Shown one piece after another: positions 52,811-61,299 of a stretch of DNA of 64,000 nucleotides. Source of the DNA: an uncultured Eubacteriales bacterium (GTDB lineage: Bacteria > Bacillota > Clostridia > Lachnospirales > Lachnospiraceae); the NCBI GenBank assembly GCA_949284175.1, contig CASDVE010000010.1:1-64000 (forward strand), written 5' to 3'. Position 1 is the first letter of the stretch, and every line of letters begins with the position of its first letter. The notes under the pieces are model-generated. The model did no database searches. It saw only the letters and a program-made list of their open reading frames with translations, and was not told the DNA's origin. Both the position numbers and the translations under genes were made by a program.

Positions 52811-54106
52811 ATGAGTATGAAAAAAACATTGCCAGAATCAATGGAGCGACTGTTGGATAAAGTAGGAGAAGTGTTTCAAGATGAGCCAAAAATTGTGGAT
52901 ATGTTCAAACGGTGCTATACAAACACATTGGATACCACAGTAAAAAGAATGGAAGATGGCAGTACCTATGTGATCACAGGGGATATTCCAGCCATGTGGC
53001 TAAGAGATTCTGTGGCTCAAATTCGACCATACTTATTATTAGCAAAAGAGGATAAAGAGATTAGCGATCTGATTGCAGGTTTAGTAAAACGCCAATTTTT
53101 CTATATTAATCTCGACCCTTATGCAAATGCTTTTAACGAGGAAGCAAACGGAAACTGCTGGGAAAAGGATGAAACGGATATGGGACCATGGATATGGGAG
53201 AGAAAGTATGAAATCGATTCTCTTTGTTATCCTGTTCAATTGGCCTATTTACTGTGGAAGAACACAGGAAGAACAGATCACTTTGATCAAGGGTTCATAC
53301 AAGGGGTTCATCGCATTTTAGAAGTGTTTGAAACGGAAATGTATCATGAGGAAAAATCTCCTTATCGTTTTATTCGTAGAAACAGTTTTTATACCGATAC
53401 GTTATCAAGAGATGGAATGGGTGCCCTTGTAAAATCTGGAACAGGACTCATTTGGTCAGGGTTTAGACCAAGTGATGATGCTTGTACCTATGGATATTTA
53501 ATTCCTTCTAATATGTTTGCCGTTGTTATTTTGGAATACATTCATGAAATTTCAAAGATCATTCCTTCTATGGAAGAAATCGGACAAAAGGCTATGAAAA
53601 TGGCGGATACCGTCCGGACTGCCATTGAAACCTATGGTGTTACAAAAGTGGAAGGAATTGGCGATACCTATGCCTATGAAGTGGATGGATTTGGACAATT
53701 TCATCTGATGGATGATGCCAATGTGCCAAGCCTATTGTCCATGCGATATTTAGGGTATAAACCATCCTCTCCTGAATTGGAGCAACAGACTCGTGCTGTT
53801 ATTTTAAGCGAAAGAAATCCTTATTATTACGAAGGAAGTAAGGCAAAAGGAATTGGAAGTCCTCATACGCCTGTTCGTTATATTTGGCATATTTCCATGG
53901 CGATGGAAGGGCTAACTGCTCGTTCTAAGGAAGAAAAATATGAAGTGATCAAACGGATGGTTGCTACCGATGGAGGAAAAGGTTTGATGCACGAAGGGTT
54001 CCATGTAGATCATCCAGAAGACTATACAAGAGAATGGTTTTCATGGGCGAATGCCATGTTCTGTGAATTGGTATTGCAGTATTGTGGATATGAGGTTTTA
54101 AAATAG
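52811..54106 (+). CDS. GH125 exo-alpha-1,6-mannosidase
   Basis: A 431-residue, metal-independent alpha-1,6-mannosidase of GH125. Family sequence is clear: YVITGDIPAMWLRDSVAQIR, LDPYANAFNEEANG, WERKYEIDSLCYPVQLAYLL, FRPSDDACTYGYLIPSNMF, LMDDANVPSLLSM, and the C-terminal HVDHPEDYTREWFSWANAMF. No signal peptide. It is the last gene of the locus, ended by a strong terminator, and complements GH38 in trimming high-mannose structures. Confidence 0.95.
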   Translation: MSMKKTLPESMERLLDKVGEVFQDEPKIVDMFKRCYTNTLDTTVKRMEDGSTYVITGDIPAMWLRDSVAQIRPYLLLAKEDKEISDLIAGLVKRQFFYINLDPYANAFNEEANGNCWEKDETDMGPWIWERKYEIDSLCYPVQLAYLLWKNTGRTDHFDQGFIQGVHRILEVFETEMYHEEKSPYRFIRRNSFYTDTLSRDGMGALVKSGTGLIWSGFRPSDDACTYGYLIPSNMFAVVILEYIHEISKIIPSMEEIGQKAMKMADTVRTAIETYGVTKVEGIGDTYAYEVDGFGQFHLMDDANVPSLLSMRYLGYKPSSPELEQQTRAVILSERNPYYYEGSKAKGIGSPHTPVRYIWHISMAMEGLTARSKEEKYEVIKRMVATDGGKGLMHEGFHVDHPEDYTREWFSWANAMFCELVLQYCGYEVLK

Positions 54107-54123
54107 TCATCAATGAGTATAAG

Positions 54124-54176
54124 CCTCTAGTTTTACTGGTAAAATAATAAATACCAGTAAAACTAGGGGTATTTTT
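54124..54176 (+). terminator. Rho-independent terminator of the mannoside locus
   Basis: CCTCTAGTTTTACTGGTA pairs with TACCAGTAAAACTAGGGG (wobble at the base) around an A/T loop, followed by TATTTTTG. Confidence 0.9.
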
Positions 54177-54363
54177 GTTCCGTTCTATGCTCGGTGGTAA
54201 TTTTTTAATGGGTACTTCTTGTCATTCCCATAGGACTGGTATAAAATAAAATAGAAAAGATTTTCTTATTTTGTGATAAACTCTTTCTTTATCGGCTTGC
54301 GAAGAAAATGTTTTTAGGTTACTGTTAGGATCTCGCAAAATTTGAAAGAGAAAGGATGAAGCA

Positions 54364-55707
54364 ATGCAAATTAAAATACCAGAAAATGCAAATAAAATTA
54401 TTCATACATTAATGGAACATGGACATGAGGCATATGTAGTGGGTGGCTGTGTAAGAGATTCCATTTTAAATAAAGTTCCAATGGATTGGGACATTACAAC
54501 CTCAGCTTCTCCAATGGAAGTAAAGAACCTGTTTGGAAGAACCATTGATACAGGCATTCAGCATGGAACGGTGACTGTTATGATGGGGAAAGAAGCGTAT
54601 GAAGTCACAACCTATCGGGTGGATGGCGAATATGAAGATCATCGAAGACCAAAGGAGGTGCTGTTTACAAAAAGTTTGAAAGAAGATTTAAAGCGAAGAG
54701 ATTTTACGATTAATGCTATGGCATATAATGAAGTAGAGGGCTTACAAGATCTGTTTGATGGAATAGGAGATTTAGAGCGAGGTGTGATACGCTGTGTCGG
54801 TGTGCCAGAAGAGCGATTTGATGAAGATGCTCTTCGTATTCTGCGGGCAGTGCGATTTTCCGCTCAATTGGATTTTATCATTGACGAAGGAACAAAGCAG
54901 GCGATTAAAACAAGATACCAACATTTAAAGGATATTAGTGCAGAGCGTATTCAAGTGGAACTCACGAAGCTATTGACATCCGATCATCCAGAAAAGTTAT
55001 TAGAGGCGAAAGAACTTGGAATTACAAGTGTTGTGCTTCCTGAGTTTGATGCTATGGTGGAAACCGAGCAAAATAATCCTCATCACTGTTATAATGTAGG
55101 CGTTCATACCATTCATGCCATAAAAGCCATTGAGCCAGAGCCAATTTTGCGTTGGACAATGCTCCTTCATGATGTGGCAAAGCCATTAAAGAGAGAAACG
55201 GATGAGAAGGGAATCGATCATTTTCATGGACATGATACCGAAGGTGCCGATATGGCAAAAAAGATTTTAAGACGTATGAAATTGGACAACCATACGATTC
55301 ATACGGTATCCCATCTTGTTTTGTGGCATGATTATCATTTTCAGGCTCCTGTCACCTTAAAAAAAGTGAGAAGAACCATGAGTAAAGTTGGAACAGAACT
55401 GTTTCCTGTGTTGTTGAAAGTACAGCGGGCGGATGCAACGGCACAAAGCGACTTTAGGAGAGAAGAAAAGTTTAGGGTGATTGAAGAAGCAGAAGAAAGA
55501 TACTATGAAGTGCTTGCAAAGAAACAATGTGTATCTATGAAAGAATTAGCCATTAATGGAAGAGATCTGATAGAAAATGGAGTAGAACCAGGCGTTATGA
55601 TGGGGGCTATTTTAAACTCCTTATTAGAGCAAGTCATAGAAGATCCAACCTTGAATGAAAAAGATATATTACTTTCTTTGGTTGCAAAACAACAGAAAAT
55701 AAAATAA
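54364..55707 (+). CDS. cca: CCA tRNA nucleotidyltransferase
   Basis: The enzyme adds or repairs the 3' CCA of tRNAs. The 447-residue protein has the class II nucleotidyltransferase head (VVGGCVRDSILNKVPMDWDI with the DxD-type Asp pair), the RRDFTINAMAYN motif, EDALRILRAVRFSAQLDF, and a C-terminal HD-type domain (RWTMLLHDVAKPL, VSHLVLWHD). Head-plus-HD architecture is standard in Clostridia. AAAGGATGAAGC precedes the ATG. It stands alone. Confidence 0.95.
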   Translation: MQIKIPENANKIIHTLMEHGHEAYVVGGCVRDSILNKVPMDWDITTSASPMEVKNLFGRTIDTGIQHGTVTVMMGKEAYEVTTYRVDGEYEDHRRPKEVLFTKSLKEDLKRRDFTINAMAYNEVEGLQDLFDGIGDLERGVIRCVGVPEERFDEDALRILRAVRFSAQLDFIIDEGTKQAIKTRYQHLKDISAERIQVELTKLLTSDHPEKLLEAKELGITSVVLPEFDAMVETEQNNPHHCYNVGVHTIHAIKAIEPEPILRWTMLLHDVAKPLKRETDEKGIDHFHGHDTEGADMAKKILRRMKLDNHTIHTVSHLVLWHDYHFQAPVTLKKVRRTMSKVGTELFPVLLKVQRADATAQSDFRREEKFRVIEEAEERYYEVLAKKQCVSMKELAINGRDLIENGVEPGVMMGAILNSLLEQVIEDPTLNEKDILLSLVAKQQKIK

Positions 55708-55806
55708 AGAAAAAAGTCATAGGAACAATCCCTCCTTCATACGATAGAAAGAAGAAACTCGCAGAGCGTGTTTTACACAAATGTCGATTTCGTAAGGAGG
55801 GGTATT

Positions 55807-56799
55807 GTGGACGAGAAATTATTAGAGATTCTTGATCAATTTGATCTTCATGTGAAAAATACATACCGGGGTCGCGGTGGAACTATCTGCGTGACAGAGA
55901 ATGGAACAACCATTTTAAAAGAATTTCATTCAAGTGCAGGAAAGCTGGCCGATGAGTATGAATTGAAGAAAAACCTGAGAGCAGAGGGCTTTTGTCTTGT
56001 GGATCAGTACGTGAGGAATAAGCAAGGAACATTCTTTGCAGAGGATCGGTATCACACAGTCTATATTATGAAAGAGTTCTATGAAGGCAGGGAATGCGAA
56101 ATACGAAATGTTTCGGATGTAAGAATCGCTGGGAGAAATCTAGCATTATTCCATAAAACGGCTAGGAAGATTCCAGTGAGTGTTCGAGCGAAGAAACAGT
56201 ATAGCCCCCTGCCTTTTCTTTTGGAAAAACGTACAAGAGAATTAAAACGAGCGAAAACTTATATGGAAAGCACCATGAAAAAAGGAGAGTTTGAACATCT
56301 TTATATTAAGAGTTTTCAGACCTTTTTTGAACAAGCAAAAGAGGCGTTATCCATTTGTGATCGCATTGGAGAAAAAGGAGAAGAAAGTGCTCTTGGCATC
56401 TGTCATGGAGAATATAATCAGCACAACATTATAAAAACAGAAAAAGGAATTGCTACCATTAATTTAGAGCATTTTTGTTATCAAAACCAGTTATTAGATC
56501 TGCATCACTTTTTAAGAAAAGCGATGGAGAAAAACGGATATCATAAAGAGTTTGCTCAAAAAATATTGATGGGATATAGTGGAATTAAGCCATTGGATGA
56601 AAAGGACTATCAATTTTTGTATTTACTGTTATTATATCCCGATAAATATTTTAAAATTGCCAATCATTATAATAGCAGAAGGAAGGCATTTATTTCTCCA
56701 AAAGATATGGAAAAACTTGTGGATACCATCGAACAAAATAAAAAGAAAGAGGAGTTTTTAGAATGGTATCAAGCTGAATATTTGCATGGTATATCATAA
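55807..56799 (+). CDS. CotS-family spore coat kinase-like protein
   Basis: The GTG at 55807 follows AAGGAGG with ideal spacing; the upstream ATG at 55768 is rejected. The 330-residue protein has the aminoglycoside-phosphotransferase/CotS fold: N-lobe RGRGGTICVTENGTTILKEF, hinge YIMKEFYEGRE, catalytic-loop region CHGEYNQHNI and metal-region ATINLEHFCYQNQLLDLHHF. The usual catalytic Asp after HG is Glu, and the DFD/DFE motif reads NLE, so it may be a pseudokinase. CotS proteins are made late in sporulation and sit in the spore coat. Confidence 0.85.
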   Translation: MDEKLLEILDQFDLHVKNTYRGRGGTICVTENGTTILKEFHSSAGKLADEYELKKNLRAEGFCLVDQYVRNKQGTFFAEDRYHTVYIMKEFYEGRECEIRNVSDVRIAGRNLALFHKTARKIPVSVRAKKQYSPLPFLLEKRTRELKRAKTYMESTMKKGEFEHLYIKSFQTFFEQAKEALSICDRIGEKGEESALGICHGEYNQHNIIKTEKGIATINLEHFCYQNQLLDLHHFLRKAMEKNGYHKEFAQKILMGYSGIKPLDEKDYQFLYLLLLYPDKYFKIANHYNSRRKAFISPKDMEKLVDTIEQNKKKEEFLEWYQAEYLHGIS

Positions 56800-56919
56800 A
56801 AATACATAGTGTAAGTAGTTGTATTCTATATTTATAAATGATAAAATAATAACGTAAAAGACTTGTTACCATTACATAAGTCAAAAGCAGTTAGTATACG
56901 ATATAAGGAGGATCAAGAA

Positions 56920-58653
56920 ATGGGCTATATGGAAATTTATCAGGAATGGCTTTCCAATCCATATTTTGATGAAGCTACAAAAGAAGAGCTTCGCAAAATT
57001 GGGAATGATGAAAAGGAAATCAAAGAGCGTTTTTATACAGACTTAGAGTTTGGTACAGCTGGACTGCGTGGAATTATTGGAGCTGGTATTAATCGTATGA
57101 ACATTTATGTTGTAAGAAGAGCAACACAGGGGTTAGCAAACTATATTATAAGCCAAAATGGGAAAGAAAAAGGGGTTGCAATTGCCTTTGATTCTCGTCG
57201 GATGTCACCAGAGTTTGCTGAGGAATCCGCCCTTACGTTGGCTGCAAATGGAATAAAAGCGTACATTTTTGATTCCCTTAGACCGACACCAGAACTTTCT
57301 TTTGCGGTGAGAGAGTTAGGTTGTATTGCAGGAATTAACATAACAGCAAGCCATAACCCACCAGAATACAATGGATATAAAGTGTATTGGGAAGATGGTG
57401 CACAATTTACGCCTCCACATGATAAAGGGGTGACAAAAGAAGTTCTTGCAATTACAGATCTTTCCACTGTGAAGACCATGACAAAAGAAGAGGCAATCAA
57501 AGCGGGGCTTTATGAAGTGATCGGAAAAGAGATTGATGACAAATTCATCGGTCATGTAAAGGCTCAGGTTGTGAACCAAGACTGTATTGATGCGATGCAA
57601 GACCAGATTAAAATTGTGTATACACCACTTCATGGAACAGGAAATCTTCCAGTAAGACGGGCACTTCATGAACTTGGGTTCAAACATGTTTATGTAGTTC
57701 CAGAACAGGAATGGCCGGATGGAGAATTTCCAACTGTGAGTTATCCAAATCCAGAGGCAGAAGAGGCATTTGCTCTTGGGATTGAGCTAGCGAGAAAAAT
57801 CGATGCGGATTTAGTGCTTGCCACAGATCCAGATGCAGATCGACTTGGTGTTTATGTAAAAGACACAAAATCTGGAGAGTACATCCCATTAACTGGCAAT
57901 ATGTCAGGTTCTCTTCTTTGTGATTATGTTTTAAGCCAGAAAAAGGCAAACCATCAGATTCCAGATGATGGAGTTGTTGTAAAATCCATCGTATCCACCA
58001 ATCTTATGAATGCTGTGGCAAAAGGATATGGCGTTGGTTTAATCGAAGTTTTGACAGGCTTTAAATATATTGGACAACAGATTCTCAATATGGAAATGAC
58101 CAAAAAGGGTACGTATCTCTTTGGAATGGAAGAGAGTTATGGTTGCTTAATTGGAACATATGCAAGGGATAAAGATGCCATTTCTGCAACGGTGGCTCTT
58201 TGTGAATCCGCTTGTTATTATAAAGCACAAGGAAAGACTCTTTGGGATGCCATGATCGAATTATATGAACGCTATGGATATTATTTGGATTCCGTAAAAT
58301 CCATCACCTTAGCCGGAATTGAAGGCATTGCTAAGATAAAAGAAATTCTTGAAACACTGAGAAAGAACGCTCCAACAGAAATCGGTGGGTATCGAGTTCT
58401 TAGTGCAAGAGATTATCAAGCCGATACCATTAAAAATATGGAAACAAACGAAGTGACAAAGACTGGTCTTCCAACTTCTAATGTTCTTTATTATGACTTA
58501 AGTGACGACGCTTGGCTTTGTGTTCGTCCATCTGGTACAGAACCAAAAGTTAAGTTCTACTATGGCGTAAAAGGCACATCCTTAGAAGATGCAAAAGAAA
58601 AGTCTGTTGCATTGGGAGAAGAAGTACTTTCTTTAGTGAATAAAATGTTATAA
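56920..58653 (+). CDS. Phospho-sugar mutase (phosphoglucomutase/phosphomannomutase)
   Basis: The enzyme interconverts hexose-1-phosphate and hexose-6-phosphate. ATG 56920 follows AAGGAGGATC (577 residues). The phosphoserine is S144 in NITASHNPPEYNGY, the magnesium loop is DPDADRLGV, sugar recognition is GMEESYG and phosphate binding RPSGTEPKVKFY. Length and motifs match the PgcA-type group. It could supply glucose-1-phosphate to GalU and convert mannose-1-phosphate from GH130; whether it accepts mannose is not shown. Confidence 0.95.
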   Translation: MGYMEIYQEWLSNPYFDEATKEELRKIGNDEKEIKERFYTDLEFGTAGLRGIIGAGINRMNIYVVRRATQGLANYIISQNGKEKGVAIAFDSRRMSPEFAEESALTLAANGIKAYIFDSLRPTPELSFAVRELGCIAGINITASHNPPEYNGYKVYWEDGAQFTPPHDKGVTKEVLAITDLSTVKTMTKEEAIKAGLYEVIGKEIDDKFIGHVKAQVVNQDCIDAMQDQIKIVYTPLHGTGNLPVRRALHELGFKHVYVVPEQEWPDGEFPTVSYPNPEAEEAFALGIELARKIDADLVLATDPDADRLGVYVKDTKSGEYIPLTGNMSGSLLCDYVLSQKKANHQIPDDGVVVKSIVSTNLMNAVAKGYGVGLIEVLTGFKYIGQQILNMEMTKKGTYLFGMEESYGCLIGTYARDKDAISATVALCESACYYKAQGKTLWDAMIELYERYGYYLDSVKSITLAGIEGIAKIKEILETLRKNAPTEIGGYRVLSARDYQADTIKNMETNEVTKTGLPTSNVLYYDLSDDAWLCVRPSGTEPKVKFYYGVKGTSLEDAKEKSVALGEEVLSLVNKML

Positions 58654-58695
58654 TGGTGAAACTCTCATTTTTGAAAGAAAAATGAGTAAAGCAAT

Positions 58696-58732
58696 AAAAA
58701 CACCCGAAATTTTTAAATTTCGGGTGTTTTTT
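58696..58732 (+). terminator. Rho-independent terminator
   Basis: AAAACACCCGAAATTT pairs with AAATTTCGGGTGTTTT around a TT loop, followed by more T. Confidence 0.95.
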
Positions 58733-58938
58733 ATGCACATAAATGGATAAAGAAACCGTTAAAAATTTTATAAAAAAGAGAAATTTTCATAGTTTTATGC
58801 TGAAATTAAGGGAAAAAGGTCGAAAATATAGGTAGTTTTATATAAGAATAAAATAATAGGATTTCAAATGTTCAAAAAACGTGTATAATACCTTTGTGAG
58901 AACTCGGACAAGAGTGAATACAAGGAGGAAATTTTACT

Positions 58939-60321
58939 ATGAATTTTTTTGAGCGTGTGTTTCATCTAAAAGAGCATGGAACAGATGTAAAGACAGAGGT
59001 CATGGCGGGAATTACGACATTTATGGCGATGGCGTATATTTTAGCCGTTAACCCAAGTATTTTGGGGGATTCAGGAATGGATTCTGGTGCTGTTTTTACA
59101 GCCACAGCGTTGGCAGCAGTGATCGGAACAATGCTTATGGTCGTATTTGCCAATTATCCATTTGTATTGGCTCCGGGAATGGGGCTTAACGCCTACTTTA
59201 CTTATACGGTATGTGGAAGCATGGGATATTCATGGGAAGTCGCATTGGCTGCCGTATTCATTGAAGGTATTGTATTCGTTATCCTTTCTTTAACGAATGT
59301 TCGTGAAGCCATTTTTAATGCCATTCCTGTGACATTAAAGTATGCGGTCACTGTGGGAATTGGACTTTTTATTGCATTTTTAGGGCTAAAAAATGCAAAT
59401 CTTATTGTTGCAGATAACAGCACCTATGTAGCAGTTTTTCCTTTTAAAGACGCCATTGATAGTGGTGCCATCTATTCACAAGGAGTTGGAGCTGTCTTAG
59501 CACTCATTGGAATTTTAATTACAGGAATTATGATGGTTCGTAAAGTGAAAGGAAATATGCTTTGGGGTATTTTAATCACTTGGGGACTTGGAATTGTTTT
59601 GCAGATTATGGGAATTTATGTTCCAAATCCAGAGCTCGGTATGGGAAGTTTGTTACCTGACTTTTCAAAAGGCATTCATATTCCAAGTCTTGCACCAACC
59701 TTTGCAAAACTACATTTTGGATCTGGAATTTTTTCCTTAGAATTTATTGTAGTTGTATTTGCTTTCCTGTTTGTTGATTTATTTGATACATTAGGAACAT
59801 TAATTGGTGTTGCGTCAAAAGCGGATATGTTGGATAAGGATGGGAAACTTCCTAAGATTCGTGGAGCTTTGCTTGCGGATGCCATTGGAACATCCGTTGG
59901 TGCCGTTCTTGGTACTTCTACAACCACAACGTTTGTGGAGAGTGCGGCCGGTGTTGCAGAAGGTGGTAGAACAGGTTTAACAGGGGTGGTAGCCTCAATC
60001 TTATTCGCCCTTTCCTTATTCTTATCACCAATTTTCTTAGCCATTCCATCGTTTGCTACGGCTCCAGCTCTTGTTGTCGTTGGATTTATGATGATGAGTT
60101 CTGTGCTAAAAATTAATTTTGATGATGTAACAGAGGCATTACCAGCATTTATTTGTATTTTGGCCATGCCTTTAATGTCCAGTATTTCAGAAGGAATCGC
60201 ATTTGGGGTTATCTCTTATGTTGTTTTAAATCTGTTAGCTGGTAAAGCAAAAGCGAAGAAAATTAATGTTTTGATGTATATTTTAGCTATTTTATTCATA
60301 GCAAAATATATATTGATTTAA
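58939..60321 (+). CDS. NCS2-family purine permease (AzgA/PbuG-like)
   Basis: A 460-residue proton-coupled purine importer with 12-14 transmembrane helices. Family motifs: TEVMAGITTFMAMAYILAVN, APGMGLNAYFTYTVCG, FLFVDLFDTLGTLIGVA and GTSTTTTFVESAAGVAEGGR. AAGGAGG precedes the ATG. A TATAAT hexamer at 58884-58889 may be its -10. I looked in the 200-base leader for a purine riboswitch core and did not find one. Confidence 0.94.
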   Translation: MNFFERVFHLKEHGTDVKTEVMAGITTFMAMAYILAVNPSILGDSGMDSGAVFTATALAAVIGTMLMVVFANYPFVLAPGMGLNAYFTYTVCGSMGYSWEVALAAVFIEGIVFVILSLTNVREAIFNAIPVTLKYAVTVGIGLFIAFLGLKNANLIVADNSTYVAVFPFKDAIDSGAIYSQGVGAVLALIGILITGIMMVRKVKGNMLWGILITWGLGIVLQIMGIYVPNPELGMGSLLPDFSKGIHIPSLAPTFAKLHFGSGIFSLEFIVVVFAFLFVDLFDTLGTLIGVASKADMLDKDGKLPKIRGALLADAIGTSVGAVLGTSTTTTFVESAAGVAEGGRTGLTGVVASILFALSLFLSPIFLAIPSFATAPALVVVGFMMMSSVLKINFDDVTEALPAFICILAMPLMSSISEGIAFGVISYVVLNLLAGKAKAKKINVLMYILAILFIAKYILI

Positions 60322-60338
60322 ATGTATTATATCTCACA

Positions 60339-60371
60339 AGGCGGATACGGTTTTCGTATCCGCCTATTTTA
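60339..60371 (+). terminator. Rho-independent terminator
   Basis: AGGCGGATACG pairs with CGTATCCGCCT around GTTTT, followed by ATTTT. Confidence 0.92.
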
Positions 60372-60468
60372 TGTACATTGCCCACTTTGTTTCTGTATAA
60401 ATTTTCCCAATCTAGCATATAATACCAGTAAGGAATAGAATGGTATCTTTATACCAAAGGAGAAGTGC

Positions 60469-60882
60469 ATGCACAAAACAGTTATAAACTATCTGATCCT
60501 GCTATGCCTAGTTCCAATCCTGATAACAGGATGTGGTGGAACGAAAGAAATAAGTGAAGTTCCAAAAAAAGAAATTGATTTTACTGTTTGTCACGATGAA
60601 AATTTGCCAAAAGAGTTAAAAGAGTTAGTGGAACAAAAAAAGGAGAAACCCTTTAAGCTCTCATATAGCACAAAGGAATATACTTATATTACCGTTGGCT
60701 ATGGAGAGCAGACTATGGGCGGTTATAGCATTCAAGTAAAAGCATTGTATGAAACGGATAACATGGTAGTAATTGAAACCAGTCTAAAAGGTCCTAATCC
60801 ATCAGAGGAAAAACGTGGAGTATCCTATCCTTATATTGTGGTGAAAATTCAAAATATGGATAAAACGATTTCCTTTCGGTAG
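60469..60882 (+). CDS. PrcB-like lipoprotein
   Basis: A 137-residue exported protein with a lipoprotein signal (lipobox ITGC, Cys about residue 22). The C-terminal half (YTYITVGYGEQTMGGYSIQV then YPYIVVKIQNM) matches the PrcB_C-type pattern with the GGY turn and proline-lysine end. Such proteins are thought to regulate or bind surface proteases; the function is not established here. It stands alone, with AAAGGAGAAG before the ATG, and precedes veg. Confidence 0.75.
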   Translation: MHKTVINYLILLCLVPILITGCGGTKEISEVPKKEIDFTVCHDENLPKELKELVEQKKEKPFKLSYSTKEYTYITVGYGEQTMGGYSIQVKALYETDNMVVIETSLKGPNPSEEKRGVSYPYIVVKIQNMDKTISFR

Positions 60883-60900
60883 GGGGAAAATGGAGATGGT

Positions 60901-60929
60901 TTGACAAAATTTTACTACTGTGCTATACT
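60901..60929 (+). promoter_or_regulatory. Strong promoter of veg
   Basis: TTGACA (60901-60906), 17 bases, TATACT (60924-60929), 30 bases before the veg start. Confidence 0.85.
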
Positions 60930-60958
60930 TGTATACAGTGTACAATCGAGGTGATAAA

Positions 60959-61207
60959 ATGACACAAGCAGATCTTATAAAAATCAGGCAGTCCGTAAAC
61001 CACCATATTGGGAGCAGAGTTCGAATTAGTGCTAATAAAGGCAGACATAAATTCGTTGTGACCGAAGGTATTATTAAGGAAGCGTATCCAAATCTTTTTA
61101 TTGTAGAAGTAATTTCTAAAAAGACACAGGATACGACGGCAAAAACGATTAGCTTTAGCTATCAAGATGTAATTACAAAAGATGTGAGAATGGTGCTTTG
61201 TTCTTAA
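60959..61207 (+). CDS. veg: Veg family protein
   Basis: Veg is a small, strongly expressed Firmicute protein; in Bacillus it promotes biofilm matrix gene expression. The 82-residue form from ATG 60959 (after GAGGTGA) contains DLIKIRQSVNHHIGSRVRIS, ANKGRHKFVVTEGIIKEAYP and SFSYQDVITKDVRMVL, typical of the family. The frame is open from 60920, but that ATG overlaps the -10. Its place shortly before ispE is conserved from Bacillus. Confidence 0.93.
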   Translation: MTQADLIKIRQSVNHHIGSRVRISANKGRHKFVVTEGIIKEAYPNLFIVEVISKKTQDTTAKTISFSYQDVITKDVRMVLCS

Positions 61208-61247
61208 GGTTTCTTAATAGAGCCATAAGAATCAAATAAGCAGGAAT

Positions 61248-61299
61248 AAATCTCTTCTGACCCGAATACAATAGTAAAAAGGTCAGGAGGGATTTTTTT
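61248..61299 (+). promoter_or_regulatory. Hairpin with T run that buries the next ribosome site
   Basis: AAATCTCTTCTGACC (61248-61262) pairs along 15 bases, two of them G-T wobbles, with GGTCAGGAGGGATTT (61281-61295). Seven T follow (61293-61299), directly before ATG 61300. It looks like the veg terminator, yet the right arm contains the AGGAGGG ribosome site of the next gene. The loop contains GAATACAAT (61264-61272), which resembles a mother-cell sigma factor -10 (CATACAAT). Confidence 0.75.

Noticed and set aside
58740-58938. Possible purine riboswitch before the purine permease gene
   Set aside because: I looked for the conserved three-way-junction core and its pairing loops and did not see them; only a TATAAT-type hexamer and a ribosome site are visible.
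59676-60167. 163-residue minus-strand frame inside the purine permease gene
   Set aside because: It is an antisense shadow of a well-supported gene, with biased composition (Asn/Thr/Ala) and no ribosome site.
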